64,000 bases of DNA from an uncultured Erysipelotrichaceae bacterium (GTDB taxonomy: Bacteria; Bacillota_I; Bacilli_A; Erysipelotrichales; Coprobacillaceae): assembly GCA_910588075.1 (NCBI GenBank), contig CAJUOS010000001.1, forward strand, positions 62,001 to 126,000. Direction: 5' to 3'. The translations under genes and the position numbers were made by a program. The notes beneath the pieces are model-generated. The model was not told where the DNA came from and ran no database searches. It worked only from the letters and a program-made list of their open reading frames with translations. Shown here piece by piece: positions 8,144 to 16,912 of the stretch. How positions within the stretch are numbered: position 1 is the stretch's first letter; every line of letters starts with the position of its first letter.

Positions 8144-9404
8144 TGAACTCCTTTCCTGTAAGAAAGAAAATTGTATCAAGTTGAATTTGTTGAGAAACTT
8201 GAATAATTTCTTCTTTACTTACATTCAATATTTTTTGAATATATTCATCATTTGTTTCTTTTTTGTGAGTAATATCTCTATTATATGATAAAGCAATCAT
8301 ACTTCCTGCATCATCATTTGTTTTCTTTAAGGCATTTTCTAGCAAACCCTTTGTAATTTGAATTTCTGAATCTTCAAGATGACCATTTTGAATATCTTGA
8401 AGTTGTTCACTAATTAACTTTAAAGCCTTATCATAATCTTTGGAATCTATACCAGCATTAACTATCATTATACCATTAAAGGCATCATAGCTTGATGATA
8501 CATAATAACACAAACTATTTTCTTCTCTTACAACTTTAAATAAGCGAGATTGTGAAAATCCTCCAAAAATAGCATTAAAAACTGTCATTGCATAATGTTG
8601 TTTACTTAAAAAATCACAATTAATTTGATATCCAATATTTAATTTAGATTGAGTAATATCTTGTTTTTCAATCATTTCTACTTTATCTTTCTTTTTTGAT
8701 TGAAAAATATAACTTGATGAATATTCAATTTGATTTTCTGGAAATTGTAAATATCTTTGAAATACATTAACAATTGATTCATCTATATCACCTACAACAT
8801 ATAAATGTTTCTCATCTTCATTTATACACTTTAATAAATATTGATATAAATCTTTTGCTGTTATTATTTCAATATCTTCTTCATAACCTGTACTTGAAAT
8901 TCCTAAAACATCATCATGTCCCATATATTCAAATAATTTATCTAAAGAATAAGAAAACTTATCATCCTTATTAACCTGTAATCTTTCCTTTAATTCTTTC
9001 TTTTTTTGTTCAACAATCTTTTCATCAAAAGCATTATTATGAATAAAAGGATCATAAAATAAATCACTTAATAATTGAATTTGATTAATTAATAAAGAAT
9101 CATTTTGAGGTAAATATCTTTCATTCACAAAACTTGAATTAACATTAATAATTTGTGATTGTCCTTTTGTTCCAATATGTGATGATAATCTTGCTCCATA
9201 GTTATCATCCAAATACATAGCTAATTTTTTTGTAGATGATAATTTTTTTGTTGCTGCAATCAAAACAAAGGTTAATAAAGTTCTCATTGTTGTTGTTTCT
9301 TTAGTTAAAGTATTTTGTAATCGTAATGATACTGTCATTGTTTTAAATTTTTTTGTGGGAATAAGATGCAAAGTATATCCCTTCATTTGATATGTTGTTT
9401 CCAT
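8130..9404 (-). CDS. yfmF: M16-family protein YfmF, EF-P modification-associated, inactive-type
   Basis: The 424-residue protein has the two-lobed M16 fold but no HxxEH: the equivalent N-terminal region reads TFVLIAATKKLSSTKKLAMYLDDNYGA. This is typical of the non-catalytic M16 partner. It overlaps yfmH, so the two are probably made as a heterodimer. GGAGG precedes the ATG, and a TATAAT hexamer (minus strand, near 9433-9438) lies between the ftsK terminator and the gene, so the pair likely has its own promoter. Confidence 0.85.
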   Translation of the reverse strand: METTYQMKGYTLHLIPTKKFKTMTVSLRLQNTLTKETTTMRTLLTFVLIAATKKLSSTKKLAMYLDDNYGARLSSHIGTKGQSQIINVNSSFVNERYLPQNDSLLINQIQLLSDLFYDPFIHNNAFDEKIVEQKKKELKERLQVNKDDKFSYSLDKLFEYMGHDDVLGISSTGYEEDIEIITAKDLYQYLLKCINEDEKHLYVVGDIDESIVNVFQRYLQFPENQIEYSSSYIFQSKKKDKVEMIEKQDITQSKLNIGYQINCDFLSKQHYAMTVFNAIFGGFSQSRLFKVVREENSLCYYVSSSYDAFNGIMIVNAGIDSKDYDKALKLISEQLQDIQNGHLEDSEIQITKGLLENALKKTNDDAGSMIALSYNRDITHKKETNDEYIQKILNVSKEEIIQVSQQIQLDTIFFLTGKEFNGNN

Positions 9405-9461
9405 ATATCCTCCTTTACAATTTTATATTCATATTATACTCATTTTTCTACAAAATAAAAT

Positions 9462-9487
9462 AAAAGAGATGAAAAAACATCTCTTTA
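9462..9487 (-). terminator. Terminator overlapping the ftsK stop codon
   Basis: The inverted repeat AAAGAGATG / CATCTCTTT with a 6-nt loop includes the ftsK TAA, followed on the minus strand by a TTTTATTTTATTTTG tail. Confidence 0.75.
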
Positions 9488-11800
9488 TAAATCTTCTTCA
9501 TTATACTGTCTTATAAAAACTTCACGTGGTTTACTTCCTAATTGTGGTCCAATAATACCTTCCTCTTCCAAACGATCAATAATTCTTGCAGCCTTATTAT
9601 ACCCAATTCTAAACTTTCTTTGTAAAAGTGAAGTGCTTGCTTTTTGTGCTTGAATAACAAATTCTCGACACATTTCATATTCCTCATCTTCACTATCATA
9701 ATCTTCACTAGAAGAAGATGACATACTTGTTACTTTTGCATTAACATATTTATCCTCATATACTGCTTCTTGTTGAGTAGAAACATAATGAACAATAGAT
9801 GCCACTTCATCATCAGAAACAAAAGCACCTTGAACACGTATAGGAGATGAAGCTCCCATTGGAGAAAATAACATATCTCCTTTTCCAAGTAATTTTTCTG
9901 CTCCAGATGTGTCTAAAATTGTACGAGAATCAATACTAGAAGAAACAGCAAAAGCAATACGTGAAGGAATATTAGCTTTAATAACTCCTGTAATGATATC
10001 AGTTGATGGTCTTTGTGTTGCTACAATCAAATGAATACCTGCTGCTCTTGCCATTTGTGAAATACGCATAATGCAATCTTCAACATCTTTACTTGCTACC
10101 ATCATCAAATCTGCCACCTCATCAAGTATAACAACATGATAAGATAGAATTTCTTTTTGATCAGATTCATCTTTGTCTAAATTATACTCTTTAGCAAATT
10201 CATTATACCCTTTTATATTTCTTGCATTCACACTTGCAAATACATCATAGCGTCTTTCCATTTCAGCAACAACTTGATGCAAAACAGCAGCAGCTTTTTT
10301 AGGATCAGTAACAACAGGAGATAATAAATGTGGTACGCCATTATAAACAGATAATTCAACTTTTTTAGGATCAACTAAAATAAGTTTAACTTCATCAGGT
10401 TTAGCACGCATAAGAATAGATGTAATAATAGTATTGACACAAACAGATTTCCCTGATCCTGTTGCTCCTGCAATTAATAAATGTGGCATCTTATCTAATT
10501 CAGTATAAACAGGTTTTCCAGACACATCTTTTCCTAAAGCAACAACCAATTTATTGTTTTCTAACTTTTTTTCATCTGATAGTGTCTTAAAAACATCTTT
10601 AAAAGCAACCATAGAAGCAGATTGATTAGGTACCTCTATTCCCACATATGGTTTTCCAGGAATAGGTGCTTCAATTCGAATATCAGCAGTTGCTAATGCT
10701 AATTTAATGTCATCCTGCAATTGTAAAATCTTATTTACTCTTGTTCCAATATCCAACTTTAATTCATATTTTGTAATTGTAGGACCAATAAACGCATTTT
10801 CAATTGTTGCATTGACACCAAATTGTTTTAAAACATTAGTCAATCTCATAGCATTTTGATTAGCTGTTGTTCTTTCTTTATTAGCATTATTTGTCGATTT
10901 TGTTGATAATAAAGATAATGGTGGTAATTGATATTGTGATGATATTGACTTTTTAGGCACTGAAGCTTCAATAACATCATTTGTTTTTATTTTTTCTTTC
11001 TTTCTTTGTGCTTTTGGTTCAAAATGTTTTTCTTCATGAACCTGTTCCATTTCTTTAATATCTAATTTTAATTCTTCTTCATCAAATTCAAAAGCTTTTG
11101 TAATTTCAGGAGTTATTGGTTCTTCTTTAGGATCATCAAAAGCTTCATCTGGAAAAATAGCAATTGTTTCTCCTTTTGAAAAGAAATCAAAGAAATGAGA
11201 TTTTTTCTTTAAGACAATTGTTTGAGTTTGTGGTTCAATTACTTCATCTTTCTCTTTTTTTATTTTTACTTTTTTCTTCTTTTCCTTTGCTTGATAAGAA
11301 ACATATAATTTACTGAATAACAATATAATTCCTATCAATAAAACAACAATGGAAAAAATTAAAGTACCTAGATTATCAAAAAGAGAACTTAAAGACCCAT
11401 AAAAGAAAGTTCCAATAAAACCGCCTTTATTAAATTTCTTACTTTGTAAATATGTATTAATAACCCCAAAACCTTTTAATTTAGCATCAGAAGGAATAGT
11501 TGCTAAAACAAGTGAAGAAGCATATATTAAATATAAACCAATAGCTTCTGGTCCATTAAAACGTGGTAATTTTGCATGATAAATAATATATATACATATA
11601 ACAGCAATTGTTGCATAAATAATTCCATAAAGATTTCCAACTAAAAAACTAATACTTAGATGAATATATTGACCTATAAAACCCAAACGTAATGTTCCAA
11701 TAACATCAAAAAATAAAACCAACAACATTATTATTCGTAATCGTAAAGTTTCACTCATAATTTCTTCTTTAGATTTTTGTGTGCGTTTTGTTTTAGCCAT
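9485..11800 (-). CDS. ftsK: DNA translocase FtsK/SpoIIIE
   Basis: The 771-residue protein has about four N-terminal membrane segments (residues 25-175), a charged Lys/Glu-rich linker, the motor domain with Walker A GATGSGKSVCVN and Walker B VVILDEVADLMM, and a C-terminal winged-helix gamma domain (YNKAARIIDRLEEEGIIGP). It pumps chromosomal DNA through the division or sporulation septum. The start MAKTKRTQK follows GAGGTGAG; an alternative three codons upstream lies nearer the RBS. Given the sporulation genes in this window it likely also acts as SpoIIIE. Confidence 0.95.
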   Translation of the reverse strand: MAKTKRTQKSKEEIMSETLRLRIIMLLVLFFDVIGTLRLGFIGQYIHLSISFLVGNLYGIIYATIAVICIYIIYHAKLPRFNGPEAIGLYLIYASSLVLATIPSDAKLKGFGVINTYLQSKKFNKGGFIGTFFYGSLSSLFDNLGTLIFSIVVLLIGIILLFSKLYVSYQAKEKKKKVKIKKEKDEVIEPQTQTIVLKKKSHFFDFFSKGETIAIFPDEAFDDPKEEPITPEITKAFEFDEEELKLDIKEMEQVHEEKHFEPKAQRKKEKIKTNDVIEASVPKKSISSQYQLPPLSLLSTKSTNNANKERTTANQNAMRLTNVLKQFGVNATIENAFIGPTITKYELKLDIGTRVNKILQLQDDIKLALATADIRIEAPIPGKPYVGIEVPNQSASMVAFKDVFKTLSDEKKLENNKLVVALGKDVSGKPVYTELDKMPHLLIAGATGSGKSVCVNTIITSILMRAKPDEVKLILVDPKKVELSVYNGVPHLLSPVVTDPKKAAAVLHQVVAEMERRYDVFASVNARNIKGYNEFAKEYNLDKDESDQKEILSYHVVILDEVADLMMVASKDVEDCIMRISQMARAAGIHLIVATQRPSTDIITGVIKANIPSRIAFAVSSSIDSRTILDTSGAEKLLGKGDMLFSPMGASSPIRVQGAFVSDDEVASIVHYVSTQQEAVYEDKYVNAKVTSMSSSSSEDYDSEDEEYEMCREFVIQAQKASTSLLQRKFRIGYNKAARIIDRLEEEGIIGPQLGSKPREVFIRQYNEEDL

Positions 11801-11854
11801 TATTCTCACCTCTCTTGTTTTTCCATTATAACAAATTTATACTCTATTGAAAAG

Positions 11855-11880
11855 AAAAAGCAAGATTTTCTCTTGCTTAT
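11855..11880 (-). terminator. Terminator after the RNase J gene
   Basis: The inverted repeat AGCAAGA / TCTTGCT with a short loop contains the stop region of the RNase J gene, followed on the minus strand by TTTTTCTTTTC. Confidence 0.7.
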
Positions 11881-13571
11881 ATCTCTATAACCACACTAAT
11901 AAAAACTGGTCTTTTTCCTGTTTCTTTCACAATATATCGCATACATTGTTCTTTCATCATTGCTCGTATATCTGCTGTTTCTAAAGTAAAGTCATTCTTC
12001 CAGTTCATAACAACATTTTCACAAACTTCTATAATATGTTTAATCAAATATTCTGAATCTTTTAAATAAACAAATCCCCTTGTTTGACAATCTGTTTGAG
12101 CTATAATTTCTTTAGTTGCTCTTGAAACAGTTAAACCAACAATAACAACACCATCATTAGCTAATTGAATACGATCATCAATTACTTTTTCACCCACATC
12201 ACCAATACCAATACCATCAATCATAATATCTTCAATTTCATATGTATCTCTAGTATTCATTAAAACACCATTTTCAAAGGAAATACATTCTCCATTATCA
12301 ACAATAATAATTTTGTCTTTATCTATTCCCATATCCATAGCAATATTCATATTAGAAATAAAATGTTGATATTCTCCTTTTATAGGAATATAGTATTGAG
12401 GTTTAAAAATTTGAATAATAACTTTTATATCCTCTTCTGATGCATGCATAGAAAATAAATCTTTATTCTTTAACAAATGAATATGAGCATCTGTTTTATA
12501 TAATCCATTATGTGCTTTATTAGCGATTTTTTCAGTTCCAGGTAATACAGGCGATGCCACAATAAAGGTATCACCTTTTCTAAGTTTTAATAAATCATCT
12601 CCACCATCAATAATATCACATATATCATGGTAAATTCTTCTTGGACTTCCACTCAATAAAATCACATAATTACTATCATATTGAGGATAACCAATATTTT
12701 CTTTTTTCCCTACTAAGTAAGTTGGTATATCAATAATAGGCTTTTTAGATTTCTTCCCAAGACGTAAAATACTATTTGTATTATCATATTTATCTCTACC
12801 ATAAAAAACTATTTGTCTTTTATACTTCTTTGTTAATTCAATAATTTCTTTTGTTCTAAAAACATTTTGAGCATAACTAGATATAATAATACGTTCATTA
12901 CTATCTTCAAAAATACGTTCTATTTTATTTGTTAATTTATGATTTGGAGATGTATATCCCTCATGTTTAGAACCTGATGATTCAACCAATAAAGCCAAAA
13001 CACCCTTTTTTCCAATTTCCATCATTTTTTGAATATCACATCTAAAACCTTCTGGTGCTCCAAAATCAATAATAAATTCTCCACCATATACAATATATCC
13101 TTGCTGCGTCCATAAAGCTACACCAACACTTCCAGGAATAGAATGTGTAACTGGAAAGAATTCCACAGGAATACCAGCAATATCCAGTGAAGCATTTCTT
13201 TTCACACGATTTAAACTTAAATTCAAATGAATATGATTATGTCTTTCATAACGTTCTATCATTTGTTCAATTAAATCTGCTGTTAAATTAGGAGCATATA
13301 CTGGAACATTCACAGTTTGTAATAAATATGGTAATGCAGCCATTGCATCATCATGAGCATGTGTAATAATGATTGCTACAATTTGTTCTAATTTCTCTTC
13401 TAAATATGTAAAACTAGGAATAATAATATCGACCCCTAGTTTATCTGAATCAGGAAAACGAAAACCTGAATCTATTATAAATATCTTTTCATTAATTTCA
13501 ATGCAGTACATACTTTTACCCATTTCAGCTTGACCACCAATAGGTATAAATTTTACTATATCATTTTTCAT
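11877..13571 (-). CDS. Ribonuclease J paralogue (RnjB-like) with degraded metal site
   Basis: The 564-residue protein has the RNase J layout: a metallo-beta-lactamase domain split by a beta-CASP domain, plus the C-terminal domain ending KRPVFISVVIE. Landmarks are THAHDDA (residues 70-76), THSIPGSVGVAL, GGEFIIDF and IPIKGEY. Catalytic RNase J has HxHxDH; here the last His is Ala76. The GDF aspartate is Glu, and the HVSGHG segment is shortened to MHASEED. It is probably the structural RNase J2-type partner of an active RNase J1 encoded elsewhere, in 5'-3' mRNA decay. Weak activity cannot be excluded. Confidence 0.85.
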   Translation of the reverse strand: MKNDIVKFIPIGGQAEMGKSMYCIEINEKIFIIDSGFRFPDSDKLGVDIIIPSFTYLEEKLEQIVAIIITHAHDDAMAALPYLLQTVNVPVYAPNLTADLIEQMIERYERHNHIHLNLSLNRVKRNASLDIAGIPVEFFPVTHSIPGSVGVALWTQQGYIVYGGEFIIDFGAPEGFRCDIQKMMEIGKKGVLALLVESSGSKHEGYTSPNHKLTNKIERIFEDSNERIIISSYAQNVFRTKEIIELTKKYKRQIVFYGRDKYDNTNSILRLGKKSKKPIIDIPTYLVGKKENIGYPQYDSNYVILLSGSPRRIYHDICDIIDGGDDLLKLRKGDTFIVASPVLPGTEKIANKAHNGLYKTDAHIHLLKNKDLFSMHASEEDIKVIIQIFKPQYYIPIKGEYQHFISNMNIAMDMGIDKDKIIIVDNGECISFENGVLMNTRDTYEIEDIMIDGIGIGDVGEKVIDDRIQLANDGVVIVGLTVSRATKEIIAQTDCQTRGFVYLKDSEYLIKHIIEVCENVVMNWKNDFTLETADIRAMMKEQCMRYIVKETGKRPVFISVVIEI

Positions 13572-13691
13572 TATTAACTCCTTTCATTATTTTTCATTTT
13601 TTTCTATATTTATTATACATATGATGAGTATTCATGTATAGTCTTTTTCAAAAGTATGACTATCATATCATACATTTCAAACATCTTCAAA

Positions 13692-14537
13692 TTATTTTCT
13701 ATATTTTTCTATTAATGGGGCTAATCTTACTTGTGACTCTTCACTAATAGTCGTTAATGGAAGACGTAATATATTTTGAATATACCCTAGTTCACTTAAG
13801 ATATACTTAATAGGTGCAGGTGATGGTTCAATAAAAATATATTCACTAATTAATTTTAAATAACGATCATCAAAAATATTTTCATTTTTACATATCTTTT
13901 CAATAAGTTGAAAATCAAGATGACTTGTTACTGAAATAATTCCATCTGCTCTTTGTTTTAACCCTTCTAATAACAAGTGGTCATCACCTATATAAACTTT
14001 AAACTGTGATAATTCTTCTTTAATAGTTTGAATATCATTCAGTTCTCCACATTGCTTCATTCCTATAATATTTTTATGTTTATTAGCTAATCTTATTACT
14101 GTTGATGGAGCAATTCCAACTCCACAACGACTCGGAATATTATAAATCATTATTTTCTTTGATGTAGATGCTGCTATTAAATCAAAATGTTTATATATTC
14201 CTTCTTGACTTGGTTTAATATAATAAGGAACAATAACAAGATAAGCATAAATTCTTGGATCATCTTTATACATATGAATATGTCTAATAACCTGAGAAGT
14301 ACTATTAGAACAAATACCTATAATAATGCGTATTTGAGGATATTTCTTCAAAATATTTTCAACTAAAATTCGTCTTTCATCTAATTTTAATGTTGAAGTT
14401 TCTCCTGTTGTTCCACATAATAAAAAGGATTTATTTCCTTCTTCAATTAACTTATCAATAATTCTATATAATCCTGGATAATCAATGGATTGATCTTGAT
14501 TAAATGGTGTTATTAATGCTGTAAAGATTTCCTTCAT
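13692..14537 (-). CDS. dapA: 4-hydroxy-tetrahydrodipicolinate synthase (DapA), sporulation operon copy
   Basis: The 281-residue TIM-barrel protein has all key DapA features: GTTGETSTL, the tyrosine and arginine of IYNIPSRCG, and the Schiff-base lysine in IIGMKQCG. It condenses pyruvate with aspartate semialdehyde. The gene lies 5 bp after dpaB and is the last of a dpaA-dpaB-dapA unit. It most likely supplies dihydrodipicolinate for dipicolinic acid synthesis in the mother cell rather than for lysine synthesis. A second, vegetative dapA elsewhere is expected but not seen. Confidence 0.9.
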   Translation of the reverse strand: MKEIFTALITPFNQDQSIDYPGLYRIIDKLIEEGNKSFLLCGTTGETSTLKLDERRILVENILKKYPQIRIIIGICSNSTSQVIRHIHMYKDDPRIYAYLVIVPYYIKPSQEGIYKHFDLIAASTSKKIMIYNIPSRCGVGIAPSTVIRLANKHKNIIGMKQCGELNDIQTIKEELSQFKVYIGDDHLLLEGLKQRADGIISVTSHLDFQLIEKICKNENIFDDRYLKLISEYIFIEPSPAPIKYILSELGYIQNILRLPLTTISEESQVRLAPLIEKYRK

Positions 14538-14542
14538 ATTGA

Positions 14543-15121
14543 TTATACCTCCTTATATCCTAACAAGAATGGTTGATATTGTTGATGATTTAAAGCACAC
14601 TTAATAGTATCATTAACTTTATTCTTACAAGCAACAACACTATTAGGTTTCTTTTTATAATCATCTTGATACATAGGAACAACATAATAATTTTTCATAT
14701 TCATCAAAGTCAATAAATTCTTTCCACTATTTGCTAATATATCATTAGAATACACTCCTAAAACAATAGGACATTGATTTCTCAAAGAAGACTTAATTAA
14801 CATCGTTACAGCATTATCATTAATTCCATAAACGAGCTTAGCTAAAGTATTAGCATCACATGGATAAACCAAAACAACATCTAACTTTTTTTGAGGACCA
14901 TAAACCTCAGCCTCCTGAATAGTTGTATGAATATCTTTGTGAATCACTTCTTTAATTTTTTCTTTTAAATCTTTTTCTGAATAAAATCTTGTATTCATCT
15001 CATCAACATGTTCACTCATAAAAACTTCTATATCAAAATTTTGAGAAACTTTCTTTAAAACTTCTAACATATCATCCATACTACAAAAAGAACCAGTAAT
15101 ACAAAATCCCATTTTATTCAT
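14543..15121 (-). CDS. dpaB: Dipicolinate synthase subunit B
   Basis: The 192-residue flavoprotein-like subunit (SpoVFB) begins with MGFCITGSFCSMDD, the flavodoxin-fold phosphate loop of this family, and has DVVLVYPCDANTLAKL and TDNAV-type NDNAVTML. With DpaA it oxidises dihydrodipicolinate to dipicolinic acid, the main small solute of the spore core. The first ATG is preferred because AGGA lies 9-10 bp upstream; another ATG lies 3 codons in. It overlaps dpaA by 8 bp. Confidence 0.92.
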   Translation of the reverse strand: MNKMGFCITGSFCSMDDMLEVLKKVSQNFDIEVFMSEHVDEMNTRFYSEKDLKEKIKEVIHKDIHTTIQEAEVYGPQKKLDVVLVYPCDANTLAKLVYGINDNAVTMLIKSSLRNQCPIVLGVYSNDILANSGKNLLTLMNMKNYYVVPMYQDDYKKKPNSVVACKNKVNDTIKCALNHQQYQPFLLGYKEV

Positions 15122-15911
15122 TTTTAAACATCCTTTCTATTTCATCAGCAATCATTTTTCCTGCATAACCATATGCATATTTATTAGGGATAGATGGCAA
15201 AATTTGACTATTTAATCCTATTGATAAAGCATAATGATGATCAATACCATATGGATATGATGCAATATCAACAATTAAAATATCTTTTTTAGCTAAATCT
15301 AATTTCTCTTTTTCGATAATGATGCTTGGTATAGTGTTAATTAATATATCTACTTGACTAAGATCCACATCTTTCAAATAACAAAAACAACATCCTAAAC
15401 TTTCAATATTATCTTTCCATTTTTTATTTCTAACAGCAACTGTTACTTGAGCTCCCATAGCTTTTAAATATTGAATAATCGGTTGAGCACAATGTCCATA
15501 TCCTAATACTGTTATATAACTATGATAAATAGGATATCTTCTATGAACAATTAAATATGAAATAAGCCCTTCTGCTGTTAAAATACTATTCTTTCTTACA
15601 AATTCTTCTTTATCTAATAAAGCACAATAATGAAAATGATATTCATTTGATAATTCTTCAAGATAATCATTATGAATAAGAGTTAAAAGAATACAATCTT
15701 TTTTTAAATTTTTAAAAATATGATCTGGAATGACTCTTGTTTCAGTATTCATCATTAATCTATTTTTTCTATCAATACCTTTTGCTCCCATATAAATAAT
15801 ATCTGCATACTTTATATCATTCAACTGATCACTCACATAAATACCTCGATGGACACATTCTTCCATCAATTCTAAAGAACGCATATCATCATGATTTACA
15901 AATATTAGCAT
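15114..15911 (-). CDS. dpaA: Dipicolinate synthase subunit A
   Basis: The 265-residue subunit (SpoVFA) has a C-terminal Rossmann domain with VLGYGHCAQPI and the family signature VDIASYPYGIDHHYA. With DpaB it makes dipicolinate in the mother cell. The start MLIFVNHD follows GAGGTGGA closely; an alternative TTG four codons earlier lies inside the RBS and was rejected. A sigma-K-like promoter lies 16 bp or more upstream. The gene heads the dipicolinate operon. Confidence 0.92.
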   Translation of the reverse strand: MLIFVNHDDMRSLELMEECVHRGIYVSDQLNDIKYADIIYMGAKGIDRKNRLMMNTETRVIPDHIFKNLKKDCILLTLIHNDYLEELSNEYHFHYCALLDKEEFVRKNSILTAEGLISYLIVHRRYPIYHSYITVLGYGHCAQPIIQYLKAMGAQVTVAVRNKKWKDNIESLGCCFCYLKDVDLSQVDILINTIPSIIIEKEKLDLAKKDILIVDIASYPYGIDHHYALSIGLNSQILPSIPNKYAYGYAGKMIADEIERMFKNE

Positions 15912-15926
15912 ATTCCACCTCAATAC

Positions 15927-15954
15927 TAATCTATGTTAAAAGATACATAAATGT
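15927..15954 (-). promoter_or_regulatory. Sigma-K-like promoter of the dipicolinate operon
   Basis: On the minus strand, AC (15953-15954) is followed after 17 bp by CATAGATTA (15927-15935), matching the mother-cell sigma-K pattern AC-N16/17-CATANNNTA. It lies just upstream of dpaA, whose Bacillus counterpart is sigma-K dependent. Short motifs arise by chance in AT-rich DNA. Confidence 0.5.
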
Positions 15955-15955
15955 G

Positions 15956-15980
15956 AAAAAGAAAGATTAAGATAATCTTT
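15956..15980 (-). terminator. Terminator after the 105-residue gene
   Basis: The inverted repeat AGAAAGATT / AATCTTTCT contains the stop codon of the gene at 15967-16284, followed by TTTTC on the minus strand. Confidence 0.65.
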
Positions 15981-16284
15981 CTTCCTCACAACTTATAATA
16001 TCATCAATCATCATAATCAAATTCATAAGTGGCTTTGTTATCATATGAATGACTTCTTCTATCATTTCCTTATCATTAGAAAAATCTTTATTCAATGTTA
16101 TATCATATATAACTCTCAAAAGAAAACGATATAATTCTTCATTTTTTCCAACATATGTATCCAAAAAAATCTTTATTTTTTGTTTAGATAACTTTTCATA
16201 TTCAAAATGAACATGTATATCATTATCCAAAATAAGTGTATTGGAAATTTCAACATTCATTGCATCTAGTCTTACATGACTCAT
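15967..16284 (-). CDS. Small soluble protein of unknown function upstream of dpaA
   Basis: The protein of 105 residues is not recognised. It looks mixed alpha/beta: a beta-prone N-terminus (VEISNTLILDNDIHVHFEY), then helices, one hydrophobic and methionine-rich (ITKPLMNLIMMIDDII), and an acidic end. It has no cysteine cluster, signal peptide or membrane span. GGGAGGT precedes the ATG, which supports translation. It lies between the dipicolinate operon and a divergent membrane-protein gene and has its own terminator, so it is probably a single-gene unit. Confidence 0.65.
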   Translation of the reverse strand: MSHVRLDAMNVEISNTLILDNDIHVHFEYEKLSKQKIKIFLDTYVGKNEELYRFLLRVIYDITLNKDFSNDKEMIEEVIHMITKPLMNLIMMIDDIISCEEERLS

Positions 16285-16367
16285 ATTTATACCTCCCTAC
16301 TTATATATTCAATATTTATATCGATTTTTCTTTAAAATAATTATATAATTAAGAAAAGAGGTGCTTT

Positions 16368-16898
16368 ATGTTATATCTAATTATTTTTATAAGTACAATA
16401 TTTTTAACATCACGTGGTCATCTTATGTATGAGAATCTTACTGGTGTTGCTCAAATATCACATTATCATTTTATTGTTATTATTTTTACATTTTTAACAA
16501 CTTGTTTTTTTGCCTCTAAAATGTTAAAAATATTTCAAATACTTCCTCTCAAACATCTAAAATATTATCAATTTTTAATCATAATAACTGCAATCATTAT
16601 GAGTAGTGGTTCTTTATTCACTTATCAAATGAATGGTACAGATATTTATTCAAAGTTGCATGTCTACTGTTCAATGTTTGGGTGTATTTCATTTTTAATA
16701 CTCCTTTTTATATATACAAGAAAACTATCTTTTTATTATCCTAAACTATATATAAAAATTCATTGGTTTTTTGATCTTTCGTTACAATTTTTATGTATTT
16801 TGCTTATTTTTTTTACAAGAGTTAATGGTTATATTGAAATTTTATATGCTGGTATTGTTTGTTTTTATCTATATACAATTGAAAAAAATATAAATTAG
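16368..16898 (+). CDS. Multi-span membrane protein of unknown function
   Basis: The 176-residue very hydrophobic protein has about five or six predicted membrane segments, a short TSRGH loop after the first, and no recognisable family motif. GAGGTG precedes the ATG. It ends 14 bp before the GH32 gene, with an AAAGGAGAA RBS in between, so the two are likely one operon. A role in sugar uptake is only a guess from position; it does not look like a PTS EIIC or a major facilitator protein. Confidence 0.7.
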   Translation: MLYLIIFISTIFLTSRGHLMYENLTGVAQISHYHFIVIIFTFLTTCFFASKMLKIFQILPLKHLKYYQFLIIITAIIMSSGSLFTYQMNGTDIYSKLHVYCSMFGCISFLILLFIYTRKLSFYYPKLYIKIHWFFDLSLQFLCILLIFFTRVNGYIEILYAGIVCFYLYTIEKNIN

Positions 16899-16912
16899 AA
16901 AGGAGAAATTTT

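Noticed and set aside
8774..8974. Plus-strand 66-codon frame inside yfmF
   Set aside because: His/Leu-rich antisense shadow with no RBS.
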